Of a stretch of DNA of 64,000 bases, positions 35,890 to 44,776 are shown in pieces. The stretch's first letter is position 1. Every line of letters starts with the position of its first letter. The stretch spans positions 186,001-250,000 of the forward strand of contig NZ_FRBY01000002.1 in assembly GCF_900142735.1 (NCBI RefSeq), given 5' to 3'. The position numbers were made by a program, and so were the translations under genes. The notes below the pieces were generated by a model, which saw only the letters and a program-made list of their open reading frames with translations, was not told where the DNA came from and did no database searches. This DNA is from Flavobacterium saccharophilum. GTDB lineage: Bacteria; Bacteroidota; Bacteroidia; Flavobacteriales; Flavobacteriaceae.

Positions 35890-37581
35890 TTATCTAATTA
35901 ACTTTCTGTATTTCAAACGTTTTGGAGTTAAATCACCACCTAAACGTTTCTTTTTATTTTCTTCGTATTCAGAAAAACCTCCTTCGAAATAGTAAACCTC
36001 AGAATCTCCTTCAAAAGCCAGAATGTGCGTACAAATTCTGTCTAAGAACCATCTGTCGTGCGAAATAATTACAGCACAACCTGCAAAATTCTCTAAACCT
36101 TCTTCAAGGGCACGAAGTGTATTTACATCCAAATCATTCGTAGGCTCATCTAATAAAAGAACGTTTCCTTCTTCTTTCAATGTCATTGCTAAGTGTAAAC
36201 GGTTACGCTCACCACCTGAAAGCATTGAAACTTTTTTGTTTTGCTCACCACCACCAAAATTAAAACGTGACAAATAAGCTCTTGAGTTCACTTGCTTTCC
36301 TCCCATCATAATCAATTCCTGACCGTCAGCAAAATTTTCCCAGATTGATTTATTTGGATCGATGTTAGAGTGAGACTGATCTACGTACGCGATTTTTACA
36401 GTTTCTCCAACTGAAAATTCTCCGCTATCTGTAGCTTGCTCGCCCATAATCATTTTGAAAATAGTTGATTTACCTGCACCGTTTGGTCCGATAATCCCAA
36501 CAATTCCCGCTTGTGGCAAAGTAAAATTTAAATTATCATACAACAATTTATCTCCAAATGCTTTTGCAACATTTTTAGCTTCAATAACATTTGTTCCTAA
36601 ACGTGGACCGTTCGGGATATAGATTTCCAGATTTTCATCCAGTTGTTTTTGATCTTCGTTTAATAATTTGTCGTAATTCTGTAAACGTGCTTTTTGCTTC
36701 GTTTGACGACCTTTAGCTCCCTGACGAACCCAGTCCAACTCACGCTCTAAAGTTTTTCTACGTTTAGACGCTACTTTTTCTTCTTGTGCCATACGACTAG
36801 ATTTTTGATCTAACCAGGAAGAGTAATTCCCTTTCCATGGAATACCTTCTCCTCTGTCCAGTTCCAAAATCCAACCTGCAACATTATCAAGGAAGTATCT
36901 ATCGTGCGTTACCGCAATTACAGTTCCGGAATATTGCGCTAAGTGTTGCTCTAACCAAAGTACCGACTCAGCGTCTAAGTGGTTAGTAGGCTCATCCAGT
37001 AACAATACATCAGGCTGTTGCAACAACAAACGACATAAAGCCACACGACGACGCTCTCCTCCTGAAAGGTTTTTGATTGGCGTATCTCCTTCCGGAGTAC
37101 GTAACGCATCCATTGCGATTTCTAGTTTTGTGTCGATTTCCCAAGCACCAAGAGCATCAATTTTATCCTGTAAAGCTGCCTGACGATCCATCAACTTATC
37201 CATTTTATCAGGATCGGAATAGTTTTCTTCAAGACCGAATAAATCATTAATTTGGTTGTATTCTTCTAAAACTGCCATTGTTTCCGCAGCTCCTTCACGA
37301 ACAATTTCGATAACTGTTTTAGAATCATCAAGGATTGGTTCCTGCTCTAAATAACCAACGGTATAACCGGGTTGAAAAACAACATCTCCCTGATAATTTT
37401 TATCTACACCGGCAATAATTTTTAAAAGAGAAGATTTCCCAGAACCATTTAAACCTAAAATACCAATTTTAGCTCCGTAAAAGAAACTCAAATAAATGTT
37501 TTTAAGTACTGGTTTGTCTGCTCCCTGATAGGTTTTACTCAATTTTTGCATTGAGAAAATTACTTTCTTATCGTCTGACAT
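35890..37581 (-). CDS. ettA: Energy-dependent translational throttle protein (ABC-F)
   Basis: The 563-residue protein has two ABC-ATPase domains. Walker A motifs are GLNGSGKSSLLK and GPNGAGKSTIFKM, signatures are LSGGERRRVALCR and LSGGERNRLHLAM, and DEPTNHLD and DEPTNDLD Walker B/D-loops are present. It lacks membrane segments, so it is a soluble ABC-F factor that acts on the ribosome E-site, not a transporter. Length and motif order fit EttA (about 555 residues). Alone in its transcript, it is convergent with the DCC gene across a strong terminator. Confidence 0.95.
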   Translation of the reverse strand: MSDDKKVIFSMQKLSKTYQGADKPVLKNIYLSFFYGAKIGILGLNGSGKSSLLKIIAGVDKNYQGDVVFQPGYTVGYLEQEPILDDSKTVIEIVREGAAETMAVLEEYNQINDLFGLEENYSDPDKMDKLMDRQAALQDKIDALGAWEIDTKLEIAMDALRTPEGDTPIKNLSGGERRRVALCRLLLQQPDVLLLDEPTNHLDAESVLWLEQHLAQYSGTVIAVTHDRYFLDNVAGWILELDRGEGIPWKGNYSSWLDQKSSRMAQEEKVASKRRKTLERELDWVRQGAKGRQTKQKARLQNYDKLLNEDQKQLDENLEIYIPNGPRLGTNVIEAKNVAKAFGDKLLYDNLNFTLPQAGIVGIIGPNGAGKSTIFKMIMGEQATDSGEFSVGETVKIAYVDQSHSNIDPNKSIWENFADGQELIMMGGKQVNSRAYLSRFNFGGGEQNKKVSMLSGGERNRLHLAMTLKEEGNVLLLDEPTNDLDVNTLRALEEGLENFAGCAVIISHDRWFLDRICTHILAFEGDSEVYYFEGGFSEYEENKKKRLGGDLTPKRLKYRKLIR

Positions 37582-37638
37582 TTTTTATGTTTTTTATTTT
37601 AATTATTTACTTCTTTATTTATCTAAAATATATTGCAA

Positions 37639-37821
37639 TTAAACTCTTCCTTTCAACGCATTAAAAACCCATGCATTAGCTAAGAAACCAACTCCAACAG
37701 CACCAAATCCCCAGCCTGAAACATCACTATATCTAAATACTCCAAGACCTATAAGTAAGAATCCCATAAGTACCATTATAAAAGTAGCCCAACCTAAAAC
37801 GGTATTTTTATTCATTCCCAT
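37639..37821 (-). CDS. Small two-helix membrane protein (CAL67264-like)
   Basis: The 60-residue protein has two hydrophobic segments (ATFIMVLMGFLLIGLGVF and WGFGAVGVGFLANAWVF) joined by a short polar loop, ending in a basic LKGRV. I recall a flavobacterial family named CAL67264 family membrane protein with this pattern; it has no known function. It follows ettA by 57 bases on the same strand. It looks like a real gene because it is well composed for a membrane peptide and lies in an otherwise unused space. Confidence 0.7.
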   Translation of the reverse strand: MGMNKNTVLGWATFIMVLMGFLLIGLGVFRYSDVSGWGFGAVGVGFLANAWVFNALKGRV

Positions 37822-37888
37822 AATTGTAATAATTATTTTTTTGTTGTGATTTATTTTTAGAAGTGCAAATATCGTGAATTTTAGTGGC

Positions 37889-38893
37889 TTAATTAAATAT
37901 TTTATACAGCATTTCTTTTAGCAGATCCGACTGCGGTAAAGCATTTGCACCAACTCCTTTACTTTTAACATCTACATCACGTAAAGCACCAACAATCTGA
38001 CTCACTTTTCGCATTGGATAATTTTTAAGAGCTAAATCATATTCCTTTAAAAAATAAGGATTTACACCAATTGCAGATGCCACATTTTTTGGATTTTTAT
38101 CTTTCAATCCGTGGTACTTTAAAAGCTGCACAAAAAATCCAAAAACCAATCCGGTGGTCATTACTAATGGATATTCTTTAGGATTATGAGCGAAATTTTC
38201 TGCTATTTTATAAGCTTTTAACTGATTGCGCTCTCCGATTGCTTTTCGAAGTTCGAATACATTATAATCTTTACTAAAACCAATATTTTCCTCAATATGC
38301 TGTGGAGTGATCATGGTTCCCTGAGGTAAAATAATCTGTAGTTTTTCTAATTCATTATTTATTTTACTCAAATCAGTACCTAAAAACTCAACCAACATTG
38401 CATTCGCTTTTGGGTCGATTGTATATTTTTTTCCGGCAAGAATTCGTTTTATCCAGTCTCCTACCTGGTTCTCATATAACTTTTTACTCTCGTAAACGAT
38501 TCCGTTTTGTGCTAGTAATTTGGTGACTTTTTTACGCTTATCAAGTGTTTTATACTTGTAGCAAAAAACCAAAACCGTTGTTTCCATTGGATTGTTCACA
38601 TACGATTCGATTTTATCAATCGTTCTGGATAAGTCCTGAGCTTCTTTTACAATAACAACCTGACGATCAGCCATCATAGGATAGCGCTTGGCCGTTGAAA
38701 CAATATCTTCGACAGAAACATCTCTTCCATATAAAACTGTTTGATTGAATCCTTTTTCTTCTTCAGAAAGAACATTCTGCTCAATATACTCCGATAATTT
38801 ATCAATATAATAAGGCTCTTCACCCATCAAAAAATAAATCGGTTTTATATTTCCCGCTTTAATATCATTAACAATTTTTACAACTTCGTCCAT
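37889..38893 (-). CDS. holA: DNA polymerase III subunit delta
   Basis: The 334-residue protein is the clamp-loader delta subunit that opens the beta clamp. Family features are an N-terminal IKPIYFLMGEEPYYID, AKRYPMMADRQVVIVKEAQDL, and a helical C-terminal domain with NPYFLKEYDLALKNYP. It is divergent from the HsdR-N-like gene. Length matches HolA (about 340 residues). Confidence 0.92.
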   Translation of the reverse strand: MDEVVKIVNDIKAGNIKPIYFLMGEEPYYIDKLSEYIEQNVLSEEEKGFNQTVLYGRDVSVEDIVSTAKRYPMMADRQVVIVKEAQDLSRTIDKIESYVNNPMETTVLVFCYKYKTLDKRKKVTKLLAQNGIVYESKKLYENQVGDWIKRILAGKKYTIDPKANAMLVEFLGTDLSKINNELEKLQIILPQGTMITPQHIEENIGFSKDYNVFELRKAIGERNQLKAYKIAENFAHNPKEYPLVMTTGLVFGFFVQLLKYHGLKDKNPKNVASAIGVNPYFLKEYDLALKNYPMRKVSQIVGALRDVDVKSKGVGANALPQSDLLKEMLYKIFN

Positions 38894-38899
38894 TCAAAT

Positions 38900-38970
38900 C
38901 TTTTGTTTCAGGTCCCAAGTTTCAGGTTGGTTTCAATAACTTGAAACTTTAAACTTGAAACCTGAAACTA
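38900..38970. repeat. Spacer repeat of the GTTTCAGGTT/AACTTGAAACC family
   Basis: Words AAGTTTCAGGTT and GGTTTCAATAACTTG are followed by AACTTGAAACC and CTGAAAC inverse words, forming an imperfect hairpin. The same family is at 2797-2827 and 42185-42275. Confidence 0.5.
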
Positions 38971-38976
38971 TTTTAA

Positions 38977-38984
38977 TATTTTTG
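38977..38984 (+). promoter_or_regulatory. -7 box TATTTTTG before the HsdR-N-like gene
   Basis: TATTTTTG ends 4 bases before the ATG at 38989, so the mRNA would be essentially leaderless if this is used. Short AT-rich matches like this can be random. Confidence 0.3.
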
Positions 38985-38988
38985 CTTT

Positions 38989-39441
38989 ATGCAGCGATTA
39001 AATTTTCCACTCTATCCTTTCCGATTCAAAAATAGCGAAAATAAAGTGTCTATTTTTGATGAAATCAGAAAAAAATTTATCATTCTTACCCCGGAAGAAT
39101 GGGTTCGCCAACATGTTGTTCATTATTTAATGACTGAGAAAAAATATCCTAAATCATTAATAAACGTAGAGAAAGTTTTAACAGTCAATGGTTTACGAAA
39201 ACGATATGATGTAGTGGTATTCAATTCTGACGGCTCTATACATATATTAGTAGAATGCAAAGCACCGGAAGTAAAAATATCGCAAGCAACTTTTGATCAA
39301 ATTGCACGTTACAATATGACAATGCAGGCACGGTTTTTGAAAGTCACAAACGGTCTGAATCATTTTTATTGTCAGATGGATTTTGAAAACGAAAAATATG
39401 AGTTCTTAAAATCACTACCCGATTACAAAGAAATTTATTAA
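38989..39441 (+). CDS. HsdR N-terminal nuclease-like domain protein
   Basis: The 150-residue protein contains only the N-terminal PD-(D/E)xK domain of type I restriction R subunits: D74 in RYDVVVFNSDG and E89-C-K91 in ILVECKAP. No helicase follows and no hsdM or hsdS genes are near. The standalone form sits beside holA and 18 bases upstream of a glycosyltransferase gene. It is a probable DNA-processing accessory nuclease, but its role is unknown. Confidence 0.85.
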   Translation: MQRLNFPLYPFRFKNSENKVSIFDEIRKKFIILTPEEWVRQHVVHYLMTEKKYPKSLINVEKVLTVNGLRKRYDVVVFNSDGSIHILVECKAPEVKISQATFDQIARYNMTMQARFLKVTNGLNHFYCQMDFENEKYEFLKSLPDYKEIY

Positions 39442-39459
39442 ATTATAACATTAATACTT

Positions 39460-40479
39460 TTGGATAAAATAGCAGTTGTCATTTTAAATTGGAACGGAAT
39501 AAGATTGCTTGAGCAATTTTTACCCTCAGTTATTCAATTTTCACCACAAGCTACTATATACGTAGCCGATAATGCTTCGTCAGACGCTTCTGTAAATTTC
39601 GTAAGACAAAATTTCCCAACCATAAAAATCATCCAAAACAATGGTAATCATGGTTTTGCCAAAGGCTATAATGACGCTTTAAAAGAGGTAGATGCCGAAA
39701 TATACGCTTTAGTTAATTCAGATATTGAAGTAACCGAAAATTGGTTACAACCCATAATTGAAACTTTTGACAACGAAAAGCAAACTGCTATAATTCAGCC
39801 TAAAATTCTTGATTTTAAAAACAAGGAATATTTTGAATATGCTGGTGCTGCTGGTGGATTTATAGATAAATATGGTTTCCCATTTTGTCGTGGACGTATT
39901 TTTGACACAGTTGAAAAAGATAACGGACAATATGATGATACTATTGAATTGTTCTGGGCTTCAGGCGCCTGTTTCTTTATCAGAAAAGAAGTATATGATG
40001 AGTTGAAAGGCTTTGATGAAACTTTCTTTGCACACCAGGAAGAAATTGATTTATGCTGGCGTGCTGCAAACGAAGGGCACATTATTAAATACAACTCAAG
40101 ATCAGTCGTATATCATGTTGGTGGTGCAACATTACAGCAAGGAAATCCGAAAAAGACATTTTTAAATTTCCGAAATTCATTGCTAATGCTGGTTAAAAAC
40201 CTACCAAAAAAAGGATTGTTTTTTAGAATTTTCTTCCGAATGATTTTAGATGGAATTGCCGCTATCCGTTTTCTTACACAAGGAAAGTTCAGTCATACTT
40301 TTGCAATTTTAAAAGCACATTTTTCTTTTTATTGCATATCTTTAAAGTATCTTCGAGAAAGAAAAGATTTTCAAATACAGCAATACTATACCGTAAAAAG
40401 TATCGTTTACTTATATTACATAAAGAAATTGGTTGTTTTTAAAGAAATCTTTAACAGTAATCAAAATATTAAAAACTAA
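39460..40479 (+). CDS. Glycosyltransferase family 2
   Basis: The 339-residue protein has a GT-A domain: VVILNWNG at the start, ADNASSDAS, HGFAKGYNDAL and VNSDIEV, with the QEEIDLCWRA motif near residue 200. It resembles rhamnosyl- or other sugar transferases that build envelope polysaccharides. The only possible start is TTG at 39460: no ATG or GTG lies between it and the upstream in-frame stop, which is the stop of the preceding gene. Signs of a membrane helix are seen in the basic C-terminal part. Acceptor and sugar are unknown. Confidence 0.85.
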   Translation: MDKIAVVILNWNGIRLLEQFLPSVIQFSPQATIYVADNASSDASVNFVRQNFPTIKIIQNNGNHGFAKGYNDALKEVDAEIYALVNSDIEVTENWLQPIIETFDNEKQTAIIQPKILDFKNKEYFEYAGAAGGFIDKYGFPFCRGRIFDTVEKDNGQYDDTIELFWASGACFFIRKEVYDELKGFDETFFAHQEEIDLCWRAANEGHIIKYNSRSVVYHVGGATLQQGNPKKTFLNFRNSLLMLVKNLPKKGLFFRIFFRMILDGIAAIRFLTQGKFSHTFAILKAHFSFYCISLKYLRERKDFQIQQYYTVKSIVYLYYIKKLVVFKEIFNSNQNIKN

Positions 40480-40484
40480 ATTTG
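40477..40484 (+). promoter_or_regulatory. -7 box TAAATTTG for the OmpA lipoprotein gene
   Basis: TAAATTTG lies 29 bases before the ATG at 40514 and overlaps the stop of the preceding glycosyltransferase gene. It matches TAnnTTTG; no clear -33 TTG was found. Confidence 0.45.
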
Positions 40485-40513
40485 TAATCAACGTTTAATT
40501 AAATATAATACCT

Positions 40514-41347
40514 ATGAGAAAAATAGTTATCGCACTAACAGTATTAACGGCCTTAACTTCTTGTGTATCGAAAAAGCAATACGCAGCATTAGAAGCTAAG
40601 AACAAAGAAACTCAAGATTTATTAAACTCTTGCACAGTTAAATTAAATACTTGTTTAGAAGAAAAAGCAGGATTGGCAGCTACAGCTGAAAGTTATAAAG
40701 CACATAATCAAGATTTGATCAACAGTTCTAAAGATTTAACTGTATTAACTACTAAAGGAGCTGAAAACCTTGAGAAATCTTTAGAGAGCTTAAAAGAAAA
40801 AGATTTAAAAATCTCAAGACTTCAGGATGCTTTAACTAAAAAAGACAGTGTGACTTTAGCATTAGTTACAAGTTTAAAAGGAGCTGTTGGAATCAACGAT
40901 CCGGATATCGAAATCAATGTTGAAAAAGGAGTTGTATTTATTTCTATCGCAGATAAATTATTATTCAAAAGTGGTAGCTACGAAGTAAGTGATAAAGCAA
41001 AATCTGTTTTAGCAAAAGTTGCAAAAGTAGTTAACGACAAACCAGATTTCGAATGTATGGTTGAAGGTCACACTGATGATGTACCATACAAAAGCAACGG
41101 TATAATTCTAGACAACTGGGATTTAAGTGTTAAACGTTCGACTTCTATTGTACGTGTATTAACAAACGACCTTGGTGTTAACCCTGCAAAATTGATTGCT
41201 GCTGGTAGAAGTTCATATGTGCCTTTAGTTGCAAATGACAGCCCAGAAAACAAAGCACGTAACAGAAGAACTCGTATCGTTGTTATGCCAAAAATAGATC
41301 AATTCTACGATATGATTGAAAAAGAAATGAAAAAACAAGCTAAATAA
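40514..41347 (+). CDS. OmpA family peptidoglycan-associated lipoprotein
   Basis: The 277-residue lipoprotein has lipobox ALTSC (Cys17), a coiled-coil region (about 25-115) and an OmpA/MotB domain (about 130-260). The peptidoglycan-binding motif VEGHTDDVPY and the NRRTRIVV tail of the domain are present. It likely anchors the outer membrane to the cell wall. A hairpin terminator follows 28 bases after the stop. Confidence 0.92.
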   Translation: MRKIVIALTVLTALTSCVSKKQYAALEAKNKETQDLLNSCTVKLNTCLEEKAGLAATAESYKAHNQDLINSSKDLTVLTTKGAENLEKSLESLKEKDLKISRLQDALTKKDSVTLALVTSLKGAVGINDPDIEINVEKGVVFISIADKLLFKSGSYEVSDKAKSVLAKVAKVVNDKPDFECMVEGHTDDVPYKSNGIILDNWDLSVKRSTSIVRVLTNDLGVNPAKLIAAGRSSYVPLVANDSPENKARNRRTRIVVMPKIDQFYDMIEKEMKKQAK

Positions 41348-41374
41348 TTTAGCGTTTTACATACTCTAAAAACT

Positions 41375-41403
41375 AAAAAGCAGGTCAATCGACCTGCTTT
41401 TTT
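41375..41403 (+). terminator. Intrinsic terminator after the OmpA lipoprotein gene
   Basis: Arms AAAAAGCAGGTC and GACCTGCTTTTTT enclose a 4-base loop. The T run follows on the plus strand, 28 bases from the stop. Confidence 0.9.
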
Positions 41404-41536
41404 GTATTCTTAATTCTTCTATTTAAACAATTAAATGCAAATCAAGAATAACATTATTTTTAATTAACTAACTAAATTTTAACTAATAATAAAATTACTT
41501 AATAATTTTAAATTATTACGCAATTTCAGTATTTAT

Positions 41537-42157
41537 TTACAAAATATCAATATCCCCTTTTCCTTCCCTTACAATTACTGGCTCGTGCTCAGATAAATCG
41601 ATAATTGTAGATCCTACATTGTCACCATAACCTCCGTCAATTACCATATCAACAAGATTTTGCCACTTCTCAAAAATTAATTCAGGATCTGTTGTATATT
41701 CAATTACATCATCTTCATCACGAATAGAGGTTGAAACTACTGGATTTCCTAATTGACGAACAATTTCCAAAATAATATTATTATCCGGAACACGAATCCC
41801 GACCGTTGTCTTCTTTTTGAACTCTTTTGGTAAATTATTATTTCCCGGTAAAATAAACGTATAAGGTCCTGGTAGCGCTCTTTTTAAAATTTTAAAAGTC
41901 GAAGTATCAATTTGTCTCACATAATCAGATAAATTGCTTAGATCGTGACAAATAAAAGAAAAATTTGCTTTCTCTAACTTCACCCCTTTTATCTTTGCGA
42001 TTTTTTCTAAAGCACGTGAATTGGTAATATCACAACCTAAACCGTAAACAGTATCTGTTGGATAAATTACCAAACCTCCGTTCTGAAGTACTTTTACCAC
42101 TTTTGCGATTGCAGCTTCACTTGGTTTATCAGGGTATATTTTTATAAATTCGGCCAT
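41537..42157 (-). CDS. tsaC: L-threonylcarbamoyladenylate synthase (TsaC/Sua5)
   Basis: The 206-residue YrdC-domain protein has the family core GGLVIYPTDTVYGLGCD, KIKGVKLEKANFSFICHD and KRALPGPYTFIL. It makes threonylcarbamoyl-AMP from threonine, bicarbonate and ATP for t6A synthesis. TsaE, encoded at 29307, belongs to the same pathway. It lies downstream of the UvrD-like helicase on the same strand but is separated by a repeat-rich spacer. Confidence 0.93.
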   Translation of the reverse strand: MAEFIKIYPDKPSEAAIAKVVKVLQNGGLVIYPTDTVYGLGCDITNSRALEKIAKIKGVKLEKANFSFICHDLSNLSDYVRQIDTSTFKILKRALPGPYTFILPGNNNLPKEFKKKTTVGIRVPDNNIILEIVRQLGNPVVSTSIRDEDDVIEYTTDPELIFEKWQNLVDMVIDGGYGDNVGSTIIDLSEHEPVIVREGKGDIDIL

Positions 42158-42184
42158 TTAAAATTTTGTTTAAAGTTTAATTTT

Positions 42185-42275
42185 GTTTCATGTTTCAAGT
42201 TTAAAATTCGAGTAAAATTTAATCCTAAAATTAGAAAAGATTTACACAAAGCCAGGCAAACTTGAAACCTGAAAC
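42185..42275. repeat. Long imperfect inverted repeat with GTTTCAAGTTT words
   Basis: Arms GTTTCATGTTTCAAGTTT (42185-42202) and AAACTTGAAACCTGAAAC (42258-42275) match at 17 of 18 positions, with a 55-base centre. Further words of the same family continue to 42297. It may form a long hairpin in the uvrD-tsaC spacer. Confidence 0.65.
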
Positions 42276-42296
42276 TTTGAAACTTGAAACTTTCTT

Positions 42297-44633
42297 TTAA
42301 CCTATTATGTCAAGTTTAGCAAATCGTAGTAACAGCTTTTTAATTCCACCTACTTCAAATTTAATTTCAGCCTTTTTATCAGGACCAAAACCTTCTAAGT
42401 TAACCACTTCACCTTTTCCAAAACGTTCGTGCATTACAACGTTCCCTATCGTTAACTTACTATCAAATAAATTGGGAGCAGTTGAATTTGGATTATTGGC
42501 TGCTACAGGTTTCAACTTTCTAATATTCAAATCTGGTTTAGGCTCATTATCCGTAACATGTTTTGGCGGTGTACCTCCAATTGGTTTTGCTAATCTTAGT
42601 TTCGATTTATCCACATCACCAAAAATATCACTATCAATCGTTGATTTATAACGATAATTGCTTTCTGCAGGTGTTAAATATTCTAAATATTGCGGATCAA
42701 TTTCTTCAATAAAACGAGATGGTTCACTATCTGTCAATTTCCCCCAACGGTAACGTGATTGTGCATACGTCAAGTACGCCTGATGCTCTGCACGAGTTAA
42801 AGCTACGTAAAATAATCGACGTTCTTCTTCCAATTCACTTCTAGTACTCATACTCATAGCACTCGGAAACAAATCTTCTTCCATTCCCACTACAAAAACA
42901 TGCGGAAATTCAAGACCTTTTGCTAAGTGAATCGTCATCAAAGCCACACGATCTTCATCAGAGGTGTCTTTATCCAAATCAGTTGCAAGTGCCACATCTT
43001 CCATAAATTCAGAAAGTGCTCCTCTTGCTCCGTCGATTTCTCTTTGCCCTTCCGTAAAATCTTTTATACCGTTTAAAAGTTCTTCGATATTCTGAATTTT
43101 TGCCATTCCTTCCGGCGTAGCATCTTTTTTCAATTCCTGAACTAATCCTGTTTTTTTAGCAACGTGATCAGTTAGATAAAAAGCATCCTGATTTTGATCG
43201 ATAACCTGAAAACTCTGAATCATCGTCACAAAGTCTTTCAGTTTATTTTTTGTTCCGGTATTCAGTTTTAAATCGATTTTATCAATGTTTACCATCACTT
43301 CCCAAATCGAACGCTTGTAATGATTGGCCGCAATAGTTAATTTTTCAACAGTTGTATCTCCAATTCCACGTGCCGGATAATTAATAACACGAATTAAAGC
43401 TTCTTCATCTTTTGGGTTAATTACCAAACGTAAATAGCACAAAACATCTTTAATTTCTTTACGTTGATAGAACGATAATCCACCATAAATTCGGTACGGT
43501 ATATCGCGTTTTCTTAATGCATCCTCCATCGCACGCGACTGAGCATTCGTACGATACAAAATTGCAAAAGCCCCGTTATGAAGCTGATTTTGCATTTTCT
43601 GTTCAAAAATGGTACTGGCTACAAAACGTCCTTCCTCTGCATCTGTCAAACTACGATGCACTTTAATTTTTGCACCAAAATCATTCGCCGTCCAAACAAC
43701 CTTATCCAATTTGGTTTTATTATGCTCCATTACCGTGTTTGCCGCCTCCACAATATTTCGGGTCGAACGGTAATTTTGCTCCAGACGAAACATTACAACA
43801 CCTTCATAATCCTTCTGAAAATTCAAGATATTATTAATGTTCGCTCCACGAAACGCATAAATACTCTGCGCATCATCACCAACTACACAAATATTCTGAA
43901 ATTTATCTGATAAAGCCCTAACAATCAAATATTGAGAGTGATTTGTATCCTGGTACTCATCAACCAAAATATAACGAAAACGATTCTGGTATTTCGCTAA
44001 AACTTCTGGAAAGCGAGTTAATAACTCATTGGTTTTCAATAATAAATCATCAAAATCCATGGCGCCTGCTTTAAAACAGCGATCAACATATTGCTGATAA
44101 ATCTCACCTAACCTTGGTCTTTTTGCCATTGCATCGGCTTCAACCAATTCTGGATTATTGAAATACGCTTTTACTGTAATTAAGCTGTTTTTATAGCTCG
44201 AAATACGGCCTAAAATCTGCTTTGGTTTATAAATATCACGATCCAGCTGCATTTCCTTAATAATCGAAGAAATAAGTCTGGCCGAATCTTGTGAATCGTA
44301 AATTGTAAAATTTGAAGGGTAACCTAAATGATCTGACTCTGAACGCAGGATACGGGCGAAAATCGAGTGAAAAGTTCCCATCCACAGGTTCTTAGCTTCA
44401 GTTGCTCCCACAATATCCGAAATCCTATGTTTCATTTCACGGGCCGCTTTATTTGTAAAAGTAAGCGACAAAATGTTGAATGCATCAACACCTTGTGCCA
44501 TCAAATAAGCAATTCTAATAGTTAAAACACGGGTTTTTCCAGATCCTGCACCAGCAATAATAATCATTGGCCCATCTTTCTTTAAAACGGGTTGTCGTTG
44601 TGCTTCGTTGAGCTGGTCAATATATTTTTGCAT
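42297..44633 (-). CDS. UvrD/PcrA family ATP-dependent DNA helicase
   Basis: The 778-residue SF1A helicase has all motifs in order: Q-motif NEAQRQPV, Walker A GAGSGKTRVLT, Ia TFTNKAAREM, motif II VDEYQDTNHSQY, III VGDDAQSIYAFRGA, IV EQNYRST, V TIHLAKGLEF, VI VALTRAE. A PcrA-like C-terminal tail (VMHERFGKGEVVNLEG) binds partners such as RNA polymerase in other bacteria. It acts in nucleotide excision repair and replication restart. It is transcribed alone; a TATTTTTG box is 21 bases upstream. Confidence 0.96.
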   Translation of the reverse strand: MQKYIDQLNEAQRQPVLKKDGPMIIIAGAGSGKTRVLTIRIAYLMAQGVDAFNILSLTFTNKAAREMKHRISDIVGATEAKNLWMGTFHSIFARILRSESDHLGYPSNFTIYDSQDSARLISSIIKEMQLDRDIYKPKQILGRISSYKNSLITVKAYFNNPELVEADAMAKRPRLGEIYQQYVDRCFKAGAMDFDDLLLKTNELLTRFPEVLAKYQNRFRYILVDEYQDTNHSQYLIVRALSDKFQNICVVGDDAQSIYAFRGANINNILNFQKDYEGVVMFRLEQNYRSTRNIVEAANTVMEHNKTKLDKVVWTANDFGAKIKVHRSLTDAEEGRFVASTIFEQKMQNQLHNGAFAILYRTNAQSRAMEDALRKRDIPYRIYGGLSFYQRKEIKDVLCYLRLVINPKDEEALIRVINYPARGIGDTTVEKLTIAANHYKRSIWEVMVNIDKIDLKLNTGTKNKLKDFVTMIQSFQVIDQNQDAFYLTDHVAKKTGLVQELKKDATPEGMAKIQNIEELLNGIKDFTEGQREIDGARGALSEFMEDVALATDLDKDTSDEDRVALMTIHLAKGLEFPHVFVVGMEEDLFPSAMSMSTRSELEEERRLFYVALTRAEHQAYLTYAQSRYRWGKLTDSEPSRFIEEIDPQYLEYLTPAESNYRYKSTIDSDIFGDVDKSKLRLAKPIGGTPPKHVTDNEPKPDLNIRKLKPVAANNPNSTAPNLFDSKLTIGNVVMHERFGKGEVVNLEGFGPDKKAEIKFEVGGIKKLLLRFAKLDIIG

Positions 44634-44653
44634 GAAATTTTTCTCCTTTGATG

Positions 44654-44661
44654 CAAAAATA
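44654..44661 (-). promoter_or_regulatory. -7 box TATTTTTG for uvrD-like helicase
   Basis: TATTTTTG on the minus strand is 21 bases before the ATG at 44633. No convincing -33 TTG was seen. Confidence 0.4.
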
Positions 44662-44683
44662 GCAATTAAAGATGTAAAAAGAA

Positions 44684-44722
44684 AGATACTAAGATACTAA
44701 GGTTCTAAGTTGCTAAGATATT
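44684..44722. repeat. Spacer repeat of the CTAAGATACTAAGG family
   Basis: Words GATACTAAGATACTAAGGTT and CTAAGTTGCTAAGAT repeat with a 10-base period. It is the same family as 8190-8228 and 44905-44967. Confidence 0.55.
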
Positions 44723-44776
44723 TTAAAATTAGTTAATTAGGTCAGGATACAATGATTGTCAGAAGCAAAACAAAGA

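Noticed and set aside
35890-37581. ABC drug exporter
   Set aside because: Two soluble ATPase domains with no membrane segments or partner permease fit an ABC-F ribosome factor.
38989-39441. Type I restriction-modification system
   Set aside because: Only the HsdR N-terminal domain is present; no hsdM, hsdS or helicase part nearby.
43578-43910. 110-residue plus-strand frame opposite uvrD
   Set aside because: It lies entirely antisense to the conserved helicase gene, has low-complexity hydrophobic composition and no promoter or homology-like motif.
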